Shown: piece by piece, positions 1-10,700 of the stretch
How the letters are laid out: every line of letters begins with the position of its first letter
How positions within the stretch are numbered: the stretch's first letter is position 1
From: Prorocentrum cordatum
Taxonomy: Eukaryota > Sar > Dinophyceae > Prorocentrales > Prorocentraceae
Assembly: GCA_963575745.1 (NCBI GenBank)
Contig: CAUYUJ010000736.1
Coordinates: forward strand, 589,356 to 650,308
Direction of reading: 5' to 3'
Length of the DNA: 60,953 bases
Position numbers and translations under genes: made by a program
The notes under the pieces: model-generated
Database searches by the model: none
Seen by the model: only the letters and a program-made list of their open reading frames with translations
Told to the model about the DNA's origin: nothing

Positions 1-582
1 CGCACCTGTGGAGAGACTCGGGGGCTGGACCTTCCAGGGCGGAGGAGGAGGAGGACCACAGGGAGCCCAGGATGCATCAGCGGCACTGCAGCACACCGTC
101 CCATCCCAAAGTCCCTGGCATCGCTCGGACGTGTGCATTTGTTTTCCTCGGCGAGGACCTTCGAGGAGCATCCTCGACCATTTGGCGAAGAAACCACGCA
201 CGAAGCCGAAAAAAAAAAAAAACGCAGGAAATGGACGTCCGAGCGATGGCCGGAGTCCGCTCCCCGCAGGTCCCCGGAGACGAGGCCGTTGCCAGTGCGG
301 CAGGCGCCCCATGGAGAGAGACGGCGGGCACCCGATGGGCCTGCCCTTCGGGCGGAGGCCCGGTCTGGAGTGGAAACGCGCTGCATCCCGTGAGCAATAA
401 GGTTCAGTCGGGCCTGTCCCTCTACAGGGGGAAAATGCAAAAATAGCCGAAAAGCAGTCCGGGGACGTTTTTTTTTTGACTGTTGCTGACCATGTCTGGA
501 GTTGCTTTACTACGTTTTCATGTGTTGCCCAAAATCCCCCTGTAGGGGGACACGCCCGACTTACCAGTAAGAGCAGAGATCA
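1..582. other. No gene recognised; A14 run and short inverted pair
   Basis: No reading frame here has a recognisable motif; the open frames are short and mutually overlapping. A run of 14 A sits near 210-223 and a run of 9 T near 469-477. Two short related strings, CCCTCTACAGGGGGA near 419 and CCCCCTGTAGGGGGA near 536, are partly self-complementary and about 115 bp apart. No function is assigned. Confidence 0.5.
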
Positions 583-2876
583 GCTCAGCAGATCCCCATG
601 CAGAGCACCGACCCCAACGTATTGTCCTTCACCGAAGCCATCTGGCTCAAGGGATGAAGATTTGCCCACGCCTGCCGGACCAGATTACGCGCCTCGGCGC
701 CACTTACAATTTGAACGACGATAGAACCGCCGGTGGACTTCCAATGGTGGAGAGAGCTGGCCAACCCGATCGACCTATGCGACGGCACCATCGACTACAA
801 AGTGTTCAACCGTCTACCGAAAATCACTTTCGCGAGCCACGCCGAGGTAAAGGTCACAAAAAGTACGAAGGACCTTTCCGCACAGAATGCTCAACGCGCG
901 GCACAGCTCGAGAAGTTCGGCAGAGAACATATCGCACCGAGTGCACCACCCGAGTTTCCTTAACAGGACCAGCCACGAGTCCTGCACTGCCAACGCCTCC
1001 GACAAAGAAGGCAGCTCCTCGGCGACCAGCCACGAAAGGACGGAAGACTCGACCAATGCTTCACGGCAGCAGGCACGCGAGTTCTAGACGAACCGCAGTA
1101 CGACATTGACCAAGCGTTACTCATTCAGGAGCGCACCTACACAGCACTCAATGTTGAGCCCGTTTTCATACCAGTTAACTCCGATCGGGGATGAACGAAG
1201 ACTAAGCACAACCACCACTGCACGCTGGGCTACATGGGCGCGATTAACCACAAGTTGAAGGGATACTGACACTAGCGCCTATACTGAAGCCTGGAGCTTC
1301 TGCATCAGGATCCGCACCATACCCAACACTGACGACCTTGCGGGCGACATGTTGGCGAGGCAAACTCACGCGCCACCCTACCGCAAAGCATTGTGGAGAA
1401 AGGTCAACCAGGACGGCACCGATTGGGACATGACAGGCCGGAGGGCCGTCATCGCGGCGTTACCATGGGAGAGAGCCCAGAAGATGGCCGAGAGCGACCT
1501 AATCTACTTCGACTCACCACAACCAGGGCCCCACGGGCAGGAGATGACCAACGTCCAGAAGACCCACCAAACTCTGCCCATGCAGGTCTTAAAGGAGGCC
1601 GATTTCGAGGATGCCGAACGAAGGGCAATCTACTCCAAGACCTACACCAAGTGCACGTACGATACCGAGGATTTCACAAAGCACGCCACCAGCGAAAACG
1701 GCAACATCATGGTGGCCAGCGAAGCGTTGCCACTGCTGGCCTACTTGACGGATGTCGTGGTCACACAAGGAGCCAGGGACATACACCCACAGAGCGACAT
1801 CTTGATTCTCAACGCGGGCATCTTGCACATAACAGCACAGGCGGGCTGGATTACACGCGCGCGATGGCGACCCAAACGGAGGTTGAACACCATTGGTGGA
1901 CGTCGACGACATCTAGCTGTAGTACTTCGAGAAACTATAGAGCCGAATACCGGCTACCGATCACAAGTGCAGGAAAGTGTGCCACAAGGTACCAATTCCA
2001 ATTGGAACCGCCGTACAACAATTATGCGCAGCAGCCACTTCTTGGCAATATTGAATGGCACCCACCAGCCGATGTCGAAGTCGGACCAGACATCGACACC
2101 ACCAGCGTCGCCCCAGCCAGGATTGCCCCAGTCGATGTCTCTACGGTGCGACGGCCCTCACCACGACAGGCACCATATTAGATCGAATTTGAGAACATCA
2201 TCGTGCACGGCGGCCCACGGGCCCAGACAGACGGCGTCCACAACCTCACGTGGCACTTCGACAATGACATACGCCAAGCAGCTAACGACATACGCCCCAC
2301 AAGGCCCTGACGGCGAAGATAACGACCACTTCAACGACGACCACGAGGTGCTACTGGAACTCATGAAGTCCGCACCGCACAAGCGGGCCATCGAGATCAA
2401 AGCATGGACGCTCGAGGGGAACCACATTGCCAGAACAGAACGACCACGCCCACCTCTACGAAAGCACAACCCCAACCCGCACACGCCTCAAACAGACACT
2501 TCACAACTTACCGCGTACCGAACCCTCAAGCCCACCACGATCCCCCATCCGCCCGCGCGCCCATCACCACCAGCACACCCGCCAGAACACCGAAGGTGGA
2601 ACCCAAACGAGATGGCAGCACGGCTCCAGGAGCTGGACACCAGCCCAGACATGCGATTCAAGTAGAGGCACCAGCTCATATGCCCAAACCCATGGATCGT
2701 CGACCCAGCACCCCACGCGAGGCACATGTTCAGCGAGGTCTACTATTACTACAACGCCGATGCCCATCGCGCCATCCTGGGACAACCCCAGCCACCACCT
2801 GCTCATGCACGTCTGAAGAGGGGCGTCTCGGCGACCGACGAGTTCTATTGCAGCGAAAAGAGGAACACCGCGTCAT
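583..2876 (+). pseudogene. Decayed coding-like region, product unknown
   Basis: Stretches that look coding (G/C-rich third positions, balanced amino-acid use) follow one another but in changing frames. Examples are a DPNVLSFTEAIWLK segment near 610-650, VDFQWWRELANPIDL from about 733, RVLDEPQYDIDQALL near 1078, the 5' half of a long frame at 1349-1855, an IEFENIIVHGG segment after 2181, DGEDNDHFNDDHEVL near 2310, and HMFSEVYYYYNADAHRAI from 2723. Stops and frame changes separate them, so no single frame is intact. The longest frame (1349-2665, 438 codons) is a mixture of plausible protein in its first ~165 codons and His/Pro/Thr-rich low complexity later. I recognise no family. It may be a decayed gene or a retroelement ORF; unspliced exons are possible but no intron boundary was established. 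The plus strand is strongly A+C biased throughout. Confidence 0.35.
631..651 (+). other. Possible relict spliced-leader sequence
   Basis: The 21 bases ending in TGGCTCAAG match the 22-nt dinoflagellate spliced leader (3' part CCATTTTGGCTCAAG) over almost its whole length, with two substitutions and one missing T. The match ends two bases before an ATG at 654. The same bases also read as TEAIWLK in a coding-like frame, so the similarity could be accidental. Less certain than the copy at 12441. Confidence 0.35.
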
Positions 2877-4059
2877 GAATCCGCCACTTGCACCATGAAG
2901 CTCAACACAACCACCACCACTGCCCAAGCCAAGGACACCAGCACTGGCAGCTCGCTCAGCATACGTCGACATCTCCCACGTAGACGAACCGCTGGCCAAA
3001 TACAACCACAGCGGCCTTTACAAAAGACGCTTAGACGCCACCACGGACGAGTTGTGGAACAACACCACGGACAACTCTGAGGTCGAGATCTACATTAGTG
3101 ACCCCATGAAGAACCAGCACAACAGCCTGTTACATTCGAAAGGCACCACGAGGGTCATCACAGAGATTCAGACGGCGCGCCCACCTACGGCGGCAAACCA
3201 CCCTGACACCAACCAAGCCCAGCACCAACCGACCGAACCGACTGGACCGCCCCCCACGCTACGACGCAAATGATAAGACAGACCGACGCAGCAGAGGAAT
3301 CGGACCGCATCAAATAGGACATCAACGATTTCATCCATCCAACGGCCGATGGACCAGCCCAAACGCCAACTGCACCCACGCCAACCCACGACAATCATCC
3401 CACATTCAGCGGCACATTAAATGACGCCAAGAATGATCAGCCAACCGACCCAAACCATGTGACTACCACGCCGACGAGCACCAACCAGACGGCAGCTCTC
3501 CCCACCACGGCGGCGGCGAGACCACCAAAGGAAGACAACCGGAAGGCACCACCATAACCAGGTTATCAGCGGTGGCAAGCAGCGCCAGCAAAACACCCAC
3601 CGCCACGACACGAGCAGGGGACCAAGCCAACCGACACGCACCCAACACAACAGACCACTATCACAGCCCAACTCGCAGACGACAGGCGATTTGGTCCGTG
3701 GACCAACCAGATCAATCCAGCACCGACTGCCAAACAAAGACCTACCAAGCCAGCCCCTCAGCCGACTCCTCCCACACGCAAGGGCAATGTTCACATTCCC
3801 TACAAACCAACCCCACCAAGCACCGAGAACATCAACAACCCAGAGACGCTGCCCGACCAGCCATTGTGCACACGTCGCACGCACCGCGTCGAGCGCGATC
3901 AGGTCATGCACAGCTTCTGCGACGCCTTACGAAAATGATCCCGGCAAAGGAACCGAACAGCGATGTGTAGGAGCATATCTGGAAGCATTCCCCTTAAGAT
4001 TCAGATGAGAATCCAGTTGTCGAATTCTGTTGTTCTCGCAGTCGCAGTCGCAGTCGCAT
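2877..4059 (+). other. A/C-rich region without supported gene
   Basis: The plus strand is dominated by ACC, CAC and CCA runs; the open frames are Pro/Thr/His-rich low complexity and overlap in several frames. Composition continues from the decayed region upstream up to the edge of the CAGCCT array. Nothing recognisable as a protein domain was seen. Confidence 0.45.
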
Positions 4060-4990
4060 TCGCGATGAAAGTCGCAGCGGCAACGGCAGTCGCAGTCACA
4101 GCCTCAGCCTCAGCCTGCCTCAGCCTCAGCCTGCCTCAGCCTCAGCCTCAGCCTGCCTCAGCCTCAGCCTCAGCCTGCCTCAGCCTCAGCCTCAGTCTGC
4201 CTTCAGCCTCGGCCTCAGCCTCAGCCTGCCTCAGCCTCAGCCTGCATCAGCCTCAGCCTCAGCCTCAGCCTGCCTCAGCATCAGCCTGCCTCAGCCTCAG
4301 CCTCAGCCTGCCTCAGCCTCAGCCTCAGCCTGCTTCAGCCTCAGCCTCAGTCTGCCTTCAGCCTCGGCCTCAGCCTCAGCCTGCCTCAGCCTCAGCCTGC
4401 ATCAGCCTCAGCCTCAGCCTCAGCCTGCCTCAGCATCAGCCTGCCTCAGCCTCAGCCTCAGCCTGCCTCAGCCTCAGCCTCAGCCTGCTTCAGCCTCAGC
4501 CTCAGTCTGCCTTCAGCCTCGGCCTCAGCCTCAGCCTGCCTCAGCCTCAGCCTGCATCAGCCTCAGCCTCAGCCTCAGCCTGCCTCAGCATCAGCCTGCC
4601 TTCAGCCTCAGCCTCAGCCTGCCTCAGCCTCAGCCTCAGCCTCAGCCTCAGTCTGCCTTCAGCCTCGGCCTCAGCCTCAGCCTGCCTCAGCCTCAGCCTG
4701 CCTCAGCCTCAGCCTGCCTCAGCCTGCCTCAGCCTCAGCCTCAGCCTGCCTCAGCCTCAGCCTCAGCCTGCTTCAGCCTCAGCCTCAGTCTGCCTTCAGC
4801 CTCGGCCTCCGCCTCAGCCTGCCTCAGCCTCAGCCTGCATCAGCCTGAGCCTCAGCCTCAGCCTGCCTCAGCGTCAGCCTGCTTCAGCCTCAGCTTCAGC
4901 CCCAGCCTGCTTCAGCCTCAGCCTCAGTCTGCCTTCAGCCTCGGCCTCAGCCTCAGCCTGCCTCAGCCTCAGCCTCAGCCTGCCACAGCA
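4060..4990. repeat. CAGCCT-based minisatellite with higher-order units
   Basis: The stretch is almost entirely CAGCCT hexamers interrupted by GCCT, GCAT and GTCTGCCTT variants. A marker CAGTCTGCCTTCAG recurs at 4193, 4348, 4503, 4649, 4786 and 4925. The hexamers are therefore organised in a higher-order unit of 155, 155, 146, 137 and 139 bp. Because the hexamer has no stop in the forward frames it produces a long artificial frame of Ser-Ala-Cys-Leu and Pro-Gln repeats that runs into the next array. I do not call that a gene. Confidence 0.9.
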
Positions 4991-4995
4991 TTCAA

Positions 4996-5486
4996 ATTGT
5001 GGCCCGGGAATGGAGTTCTGGGAACTCGAAGAACACGAAGTGGCCTGCAGCTGGCTCCGGGCATTCACAATGATGCCAAGGAATGGAGTTCTGGGAATTC
5101 GAAGAGCACGAAGTGGCCTACAGTTGGCTCCGGACATTCAAAATCATGCCCAAGCATGGAATTCTGGGAACTCGAAGACCACGAAGTGGCCTACAGTTGG
5201 CTCCGAGCATTCAAAATCATGCCCAGGAATGGAGTTCTGGGAATACGAAGACCACGAAGTGGCCTACAGCTGGCTCCGGGAATTCAAAATCATGCCCAGG
5301 AATGGAATTCTGGGAACTCGAAGACCACGAAGTGGCCTACAGCCGAGCATTCAAAATCATGCCCAGGAATGGAGTTCTGGGAATTCGAAGACCACGAAGT
5401 GGCCTGCAGTTGGCTCCGGGCATTCAAAATCATGCCCAGGAATTGAGTTCTGGGAATTCGAAGACCACGAAGTGTGCAACTGTTTG
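4996..5486. repeat. 73-bp tandem repeat, about 6.7 copies
   Basis: The unit contains GGAATGGAGTTCTGGGAA, GAAGACCACGAAGTGGCC, then GGCTCCGGGCATTCAAAATC. The unit-start marker falls at 5010, 5083, 5156, 5229, 5302, 5369 and 5442, so the period is exactly 73 bp except for one unit shortened by 6 bp. 73 is not a multiple of 3 and all three forward frames of the unit lack stops. Each of the three frames therefore stays open and cycles through a 73-residue super-repeat. Directly abuts the CAGCCT array. Confidence 0.92.
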
Positions 5487-6849
5487 CTTAAAACGACTTC
5501 TGCGGGTTCTCCCTGGCACCCCCCCAGACCCCCTTAAAGAGTCAAGATGCTCTCTTTTGACACTACTAGAAACCTATCAGTCTTCGCTATTAGGTAAAAC
5601 TTCGCTGTTAGGTAAAAATCTGTGGAGATCCAGCTGGATACCGCGCCACGCCCTTCAACTGGGCGACCAACCAGACGGTGCTGATGCGTTCCATCATCCG
5701 CCGTGTGTGCAGCATCTCCACTTCCCCAACGGCTGAAAACCACCCCGCCCAGGGACCGAGACCCCAGCGAACACGACGTACCACCGGGCCCCATGAACGG
5801 TCAAGCCTCCAGGGTACCGCGACAGGCCCAACGAGCTCTAAGAACGACACGCTGGCACAGAGCCAAAGCAGGTACAGCCACCAGCAAGGACCCACGATTA
5901 TGTCTGCTACCAACACTGGCCACGACACGATGCCGACCGCGGACTTCTTCGCGCGAGGACTGGTCCTCATAATGGACAGCAAAGTTTTCAACCAGCGCAG
6001 CTGGGCGAGCCTCTGATGGCACAACACACCTCTCCGACATCCTCGCTGGGAACATCTAAGACCCAAGGCATGATAACCGGCAAAAGTACGCCCAGCTGCG
6101 AGGTCAACCTACTCGGCGCGAGTATCCCAGTATTGCGCTCCGAAGCTACAGCCATCCATGATCATAACGAGGACGAGTACCACCCTGGCTACGACAACAT
6201 GGACTGCGCCAGGGCGGAAGCTGACGCCCAGACGAGCACTACCAGCGACCGCACACGACCTACGCCCGAGGGAAGCGCTTTGCAAGCGGACAACTTCACA
6301 GCGAGCACGCCGCCAGCGTGACCGCCGTCCACACGGGGCCCACCCCAGCGCGAGCTCTATTCTCCAGTCAGGGCAGCATCACCTACCCACTCCCTCCCAA
6401 CAACCAACGGCCAAGAGGCGAACCCCACGCTCTTGCCGGAATGGGACCTGCCCTACAGAGGACCGTTGTTAGTGCGCGACTTCTTCCCCCACGTCATTTT
6501 GCCGCCAGCGAACGGAGATCTCGACCCAATTTCGCGCAGGCAGCGCCACGCGCCACCAGCGTCCCGACACCGACCCCTGACCTCTGCATGATCCTTGACG
6601 CAAGCCGCCGCACTCACTGTTCGACAGAAGCAGCAGCCGCTGGACTCCTTCTTCTTAGGGCGCTCGGCACTTCAACAAATCAACTTCCAGACGACGACGG
6701 CACCAGTAATTGGCGGCAGCGGCAACTTCAGGAGGCGCGAAGATAGTGGGTCCATGGTAGCATAGGGCTTCAGAACCCACCGTGGCTTCCGCACCCACAG
6801 TTCATCCTACGCGCCACCTGCACCTTCGGCAGCAACAGCAACAACAGGC
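5487..6849 (+). other. A/C-skewed region with short coding-like fragments
   Basis: Composition returns to that of 0.6-4 kb, which suggests the two minisatellites lie inside one A/C-skewed tract. Short plausible protein runs occur in different frames, for example AGYRATPFNWATNQTVLMRS near 5631, ADFFARGLVLIMDSKVFNQR near 5937 and YHPGYDNMDCARAEAD near 6180, but no frame is sustained. No family recognised. Could be the continuation of the decayed region upstream. Confidence 0.3.
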
Positions 6850-7226
6850 TAAGCTATGCAGTCCACGGTCAGAAAGGACCCCAAAACCCGCCGCGGCTTT
6901 CTCTCGCACGCATGCGAATCATCCGACGCACTGCTAAGCACCGACCGCCTGGCCGCATGGGTGGAAAAATTTGCTTCCAAGACCGGCGGATAGAGCTCTT
7001 TCATGCACCTTTTTGGTGGCGGCTTGAATCGCAATTCAACGCTGGGGCCTCGGAGGCGACAACACGAAGAGCCAACGTCCCACCTGGTCATGAGAGAGCC
7101 CTCACCCAACCTTCACCACCTTCTGGCTCCACCGCCACCCATACGCCCCGCCCCCACCCCCGCCGTTCGCCCACCAAGCCTGCTCCGCACCCACTCGTGC
7201 GGCGGCGGAACGGGCGGGGATCTTGG
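6850..7226. other. C-rich DNA, no supported gene
   Basis: Pro/Arg/Thr-rich open frames arise from CCC- and CAC-rich sequence in all frames. A longer frame runs 6912-8366 but crosses the duplicated block downstream and has no recognisable domain, so it is not annotated as a gene. Confidence 0.4.
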
Positions 7227-7745
7227 TGGGGGGGATCGGAACCGGCCGCGGGCTGCCTGGGCGAGGGCCAAGGCGGCCGTAGGCACCAACGAAGCGACAG
7301 GCAGCCGGCCACTTACCCACTTACAGGCAGCCAGCCCAACTGCCGCACACAGCCAGCCGCCAGCTTCACTCACGTTATGCACAGATTGCCTGTCCCACCG
7401 CATTTCGCCCACCCCGCCGCTCGTCAGCCACCCCTCTACCGACGCCTGCCGCACGCTCTAACTACGAGGTGGGGCGGTGTATCAGATTTGCGCGGAAGAG
7501 GGATCGGAACTGGGCGCAGGTTGCTTGGGCGACGGCCAAGGCGTCCGCGGGCACGCAGAGACAGACAGCTAGCCTTTTACCCACCTCTCTTTTCTGCCCC
7601 TGCATCTTGCCCAACCGCCGCATGCACCCACCCGCCAGCTTCCACACAAGCTATCCATATCTTGCCTGTCCCACCGCATTTCGCTTCACCCCGCCACTCG
7701 CCAGGCACCTCTCTACCGCCGCCTGCCGCACGCTCCAACTGGGAG
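7227..7745. repeat. Diverged tandem duplication, ~270-bp unit
   Basis: The segment 7227-7465 is repeated in 7498-7745. Shared markers are GGATCGGAAC (7233 and 7501), TTGCCTGTCCCACCGCATTT (7386 and 7662) and CTACCG..GCCTGCCGCACGCTC near each end. Offsets of 268 and 276 bp show small indels between the copies. No protein motif is preserved through both copies. Confidence 0.75.
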
Positions 7746-8454
7746 GAGGAGTGTGGAGTACTACAGGGCACGGGGGAGCTCTTAAAGCAAACGCGGCCGC
7801 CGCCAGAGCGGCCCAAACCTCCCCGCGCCTCGTGGAAATCCCAATCCCGAGCTCGCAGTCCTTCCTTGGGAACCCTTCGGCCGCCTCGGTGGATGAGGGC
7901 CCCCCTCGTGGGAGCGGCGGCTTCCTCTGGGCCGGGCAGGGGCGCCTGCGCCACCCCCCTTGGGCGTCCAGCGGCATACCCCTTGGCAGACACCGTATCC
8001 GCGTTCGGGCATCCTGCACGCGCCTCAGCGGGCGAGGGGCCCCCGCCGTGGGACTGTGGGATGGCTGGGGGGCCTCCCGTGGGCAGGAGGAGGAGCCCTT
8101 GCGCCTTCACCTCTGAGCGAGCGCGACTTTGGCTGCACGCCCACGCTCCTGGCGCGTCGCCACGCTGTTTCACGGTACCACCAGCCCGTTCGCCCTACCT
8201 CACGCCAACCGCCTCTCAGCCCAACTCCGTCCTTTCCTCGTGGTCTTGCACATATCTGGTGCCTCCCTCACATTCTCTCTCCCCCCCCCGGGGCGTTCGG
8301 GGACATGGCTACCCAGCGCCCTTGGGGGCTGCGCCTGTCGCGTATCGCATTTTGCAGATATTATGATTTGATTGAACCCCCGTCCAGAATCAAGCGACTC
8401 CGGGGGGGAGATGGCTGAGTCAGATTGACCTTATCAACACCAGCACCCAGGATG
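7746..8454. other. GC-rich stretch without recognised feature
   Basis: The sequence is Gly/Ala/Arg-coding in most frames and contains no sustained frame with protein-like composition. A C10 run occurs near 8280. Nothing else was identified. Confidence 0.4.
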
Positions 8455-8700
8455 AGGAAGGGGGGAGGGGGAGAAGGAGGAGGAGGAGGAGGAGCAGGAA
8501 GAGCAGCAGCAGCAGCAGCAGGGGGAGGAGGAGAGGAGGAGGCTACCCCGCACCGGGGCAGCCTCCCACCCAGAATCGGCGATGCGGGGATCGAGGTTCG
8601 AAGGTCGAGGTTCGAAGGTCGAGGTTCGAAGTTCGAGGAGGAGGAGGAGGAGGAGGAGGAGGAGCAGCAGCAGCAGCAGGCAGAGGAGGAGGATCGAGGC
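8455..8700. repeat. GGA/AGC microsatellites and 14-bp repeat
   Basis: GGA triplets with an AGC/CAG block occupy 8459-8545 and 8635-8690. Between them TCGAGGTTCGAAGG is repeated three times in tandem near 8592-8634. On the minus strand this gives artificial Ser/Cys/Leu tracts. Confidence 0.9.
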
Positions 8701-9239
8701 TCGAGGCTTGCAGGCGTTCTTCGTCCTCCTCTGGTCTCGGCAGACGGATTCTCTCGCCGCGACTTCAGGGTCCCACCTCGAAGCCCTGGGCAAGACTCAC
8801 CCCTGGAGATGCCCAGGGGAATTCGTGTCAGAACGCACCTCCGGACCCAGACCCCATCGAGACAGGAAGAAAATCACGACGGAAGGTTTTCCGCTGTTTT
8901 CGGCTGCCAGGAGCGTTTACCCAGCCTCTGGACCGTCAAAAGTTGATTCAAGATGAAAAACGGTCTTGGGGAGTGGGTCGAGACCTCCAGGGGCCGACGT
9001 TATGAAAAAGCATGACATCGGGGATTTGGGCAGGTCGATCGGAGAGCAAGTAGGCCGAGGCTCGTAAAACGGCAGGGGGCCGCTGTTCTCACGGGCGGGA
9101 CCAGCGGTGTAATCACATCCCGCGCCACGAAGCGGAGGTGGAGAAGGAGGAGGAGGAGGAAGAGGAGGAGGATCGGGAAAGTCGCTCCGGAGTTCTCCCC
9201 ATGTGGCTCGGCATCCAGGAGGCCGCTTCGGGACCCAGG
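8701..9239. other. No gene recognised; small GGA tract
   Basis: Contains a GGA microsatellite at about 9136-9177. The left end of the retroelement relic is not sharply defined and no long terminal repeat was recognised next to it. Confidence 0.4.
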
Positions 9240-9454
9240 GCCGTCAGACATCGGTCCGGGGCGAACACGGGCCAAGAGGGACCCTGGCAGCGGTCGCAGG
9301 AACAGTTTTGAGCGGGGCGTGGTTGGGAGGATTCGGAGGAGGAGAAGGGGAAGGGCCCTCAGGCCCAGCGGCCTTGAGAAACGCATCACTCCCGCAAGCG
9401 CGGACTGGGCTTGAAGCTCTCGTCTCAAGAAGGCGTCTGCTCGACCAGGTCGGC

Positions 9455-9539
9455 CGCGTCGTCTCCGCCTCCAGCGGCAGTCGCGGCACCGCAGTCCAGG
9501 GCCAGTTCGGCCCGAGCGAGTTGCGACATGACCAGGATC
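9455..9539 (-). other. Retropepsin-like active-site segment, shifted frame
   Basis: In a frame different from the zinc knuckle the sequence reads ALDCGAATAAGG, with the catalytic-type D at about 9494-9496. Copia proteases have D-S/T/C-G-A at this place. A stop follows after LVEQTPS. The frame change from gag lies within the few codons after KGYYVDW; it could be decay or the trace of a programmed gag-pol shift. Confidence 0.5.
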
Positions 9540-9699
9540 TGACCTGCATGGAACACTTCCAGTCCACGTAGTAGCCCTTGGACTTGCCCTTGTTCGAACC
9601 TTTGGTTTCGTCGTGCTTGCCGTCGCCCTTAGAGTGGCTGCCCTTCGAGGTGCCGCCCTTCACGCTACCCTTCGAGCCGCCCTTGGAGTATCGATCGGG

Positions 9700-9741
9700 G
9701 CAATCGCGCCAGACATGGCCAGGTCGCCCGCATACCAGACA
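9700..9741 (-). other. CCHC zinc knuckle of retroelement gag
   Basis: Reads CLVCGRPGHVWRDC, a perfect C-x2-C-x4-H-x4-C nucleic-acid-binding knuckle. It is the clearest diagnostic motif of the retroelement relic that contains it. Confidence 0.92.
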
Positions 9742-10700
9742 ACCTCTCGCATGCTTTCCTTGTCCGTCGCCACTCTTCCCGTTTTCCGACTTGCCACCAG
9801 CGTGGAATATTGTGTCTTCATTTGTTTCGGCCATTGTTTTCTTCGGATCCGCCAGTGTCCGTCGGGCCTCCATTGCCAAGGCTTCTGCTTTTGAGACCTG
9901 GCAGATGTGAGCTCTGGGCTTTCCTCCTTGCTTTCCTGCGAATAGTCGCCGTAGGTCGCCGATCCTTCGGGGGGGATATTGCCCAATGGCTTCTACTGCC
10001 TGCAAATTCTGTAGATCGGTTTGAAGGCGCACCACCATGCGCCTTGCCCGTCGCACTGCCAGTTCACGTGCCACTATTCGTCTTCGCCTCGGAGTGCCAG
10101 GACCCTTGCCTCAACCTCGTCATATTCATATATCGCGGAAGCACGGCCTGGGAATTCGTGTCGGGTTGGTGGTCGGTTCCCGTCTCGAAGATTTGGATCT
10201 TCCCATGTTGTTTTCAACTCGGCCACGGTCGCTTGGTAGCTGGTCTCATTATGAATGTTTGCCAACATCATCTGTCGTTTCCCCCCAGTGCAGGCGAGCA
10301 TTGTGTAGCACTATGTATCGCTTTACAGTGTTCGCCCTTTTTTCTCCAGCTCCTTCTCGGATAGGCGCCGTCATCGTCTGTCTTCGCTTCCACGGCCATC
10401 TCTTTGCTGAGTGGTAGTTTCACAGTTTTGCGAAGCCTCCTATGTTCTCGGACTCTCCTGGGCGCCTGTTTCGTGTCACGAAACAGGCTGCCGCGCGGGG
10501 TCGCGCATTATCCGATGACTGCCAGCGGCGTTCGAACCACTGTGTCGTAGGCTCGTGTTTTCTGGTACGCGCCATCAGTTCCTGAAGTAGGGCACCAGTC
10601 TGTCCACTCTGGTCGTCGAATCGAAATCGGCAGGGTCCAGATCTTCGATCGCTTCTCTTGCCGCTCCAGAGGGCTCACCAGAGACGCGGCGCAGCTAGTT

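Larger units (their letters stand above)
9240..10700 (-). pseudogene. Truncated Ty1/copia-type gag-protease relic
   Basis: Reading on the minus strand, a gag-like segment from 10301 to 10074 (MLACTGGKRQMMLANI, then AELKTTWEDPNL) is followed in another frame by 10074 to about 9545 (MARELAVRRARRMVVRLQ onward). The second part carries a CCHC zinc knuckle and a Gly/Ser/Lys-rich tail ending in KGYYVDW. After another frame change near 9545 the segment LVMSQLARAELALDCGAATA resembles the start of a retroviral-type aspartic protease. A stop follows within about 25 codons, and no integrase or reverse transcriptase was found. Gag packages element RNA and the protease cleaves the polyprotein; this copy has at least two frame changes and a truncated pol, so it should be inactive. 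Weak gag-like sequence continues to about 10700. No LTRs were identified. Confidence 0.75.

Noticed and set aside
3963-5537. 524-codon open frame of Ser/Ala/Cys/Leu and Pro/Gln repeats
   Set aside because: Produced by the CAGCCT and 73-bp arrays, which lack stops; other frames are open too and no unique domain exists.
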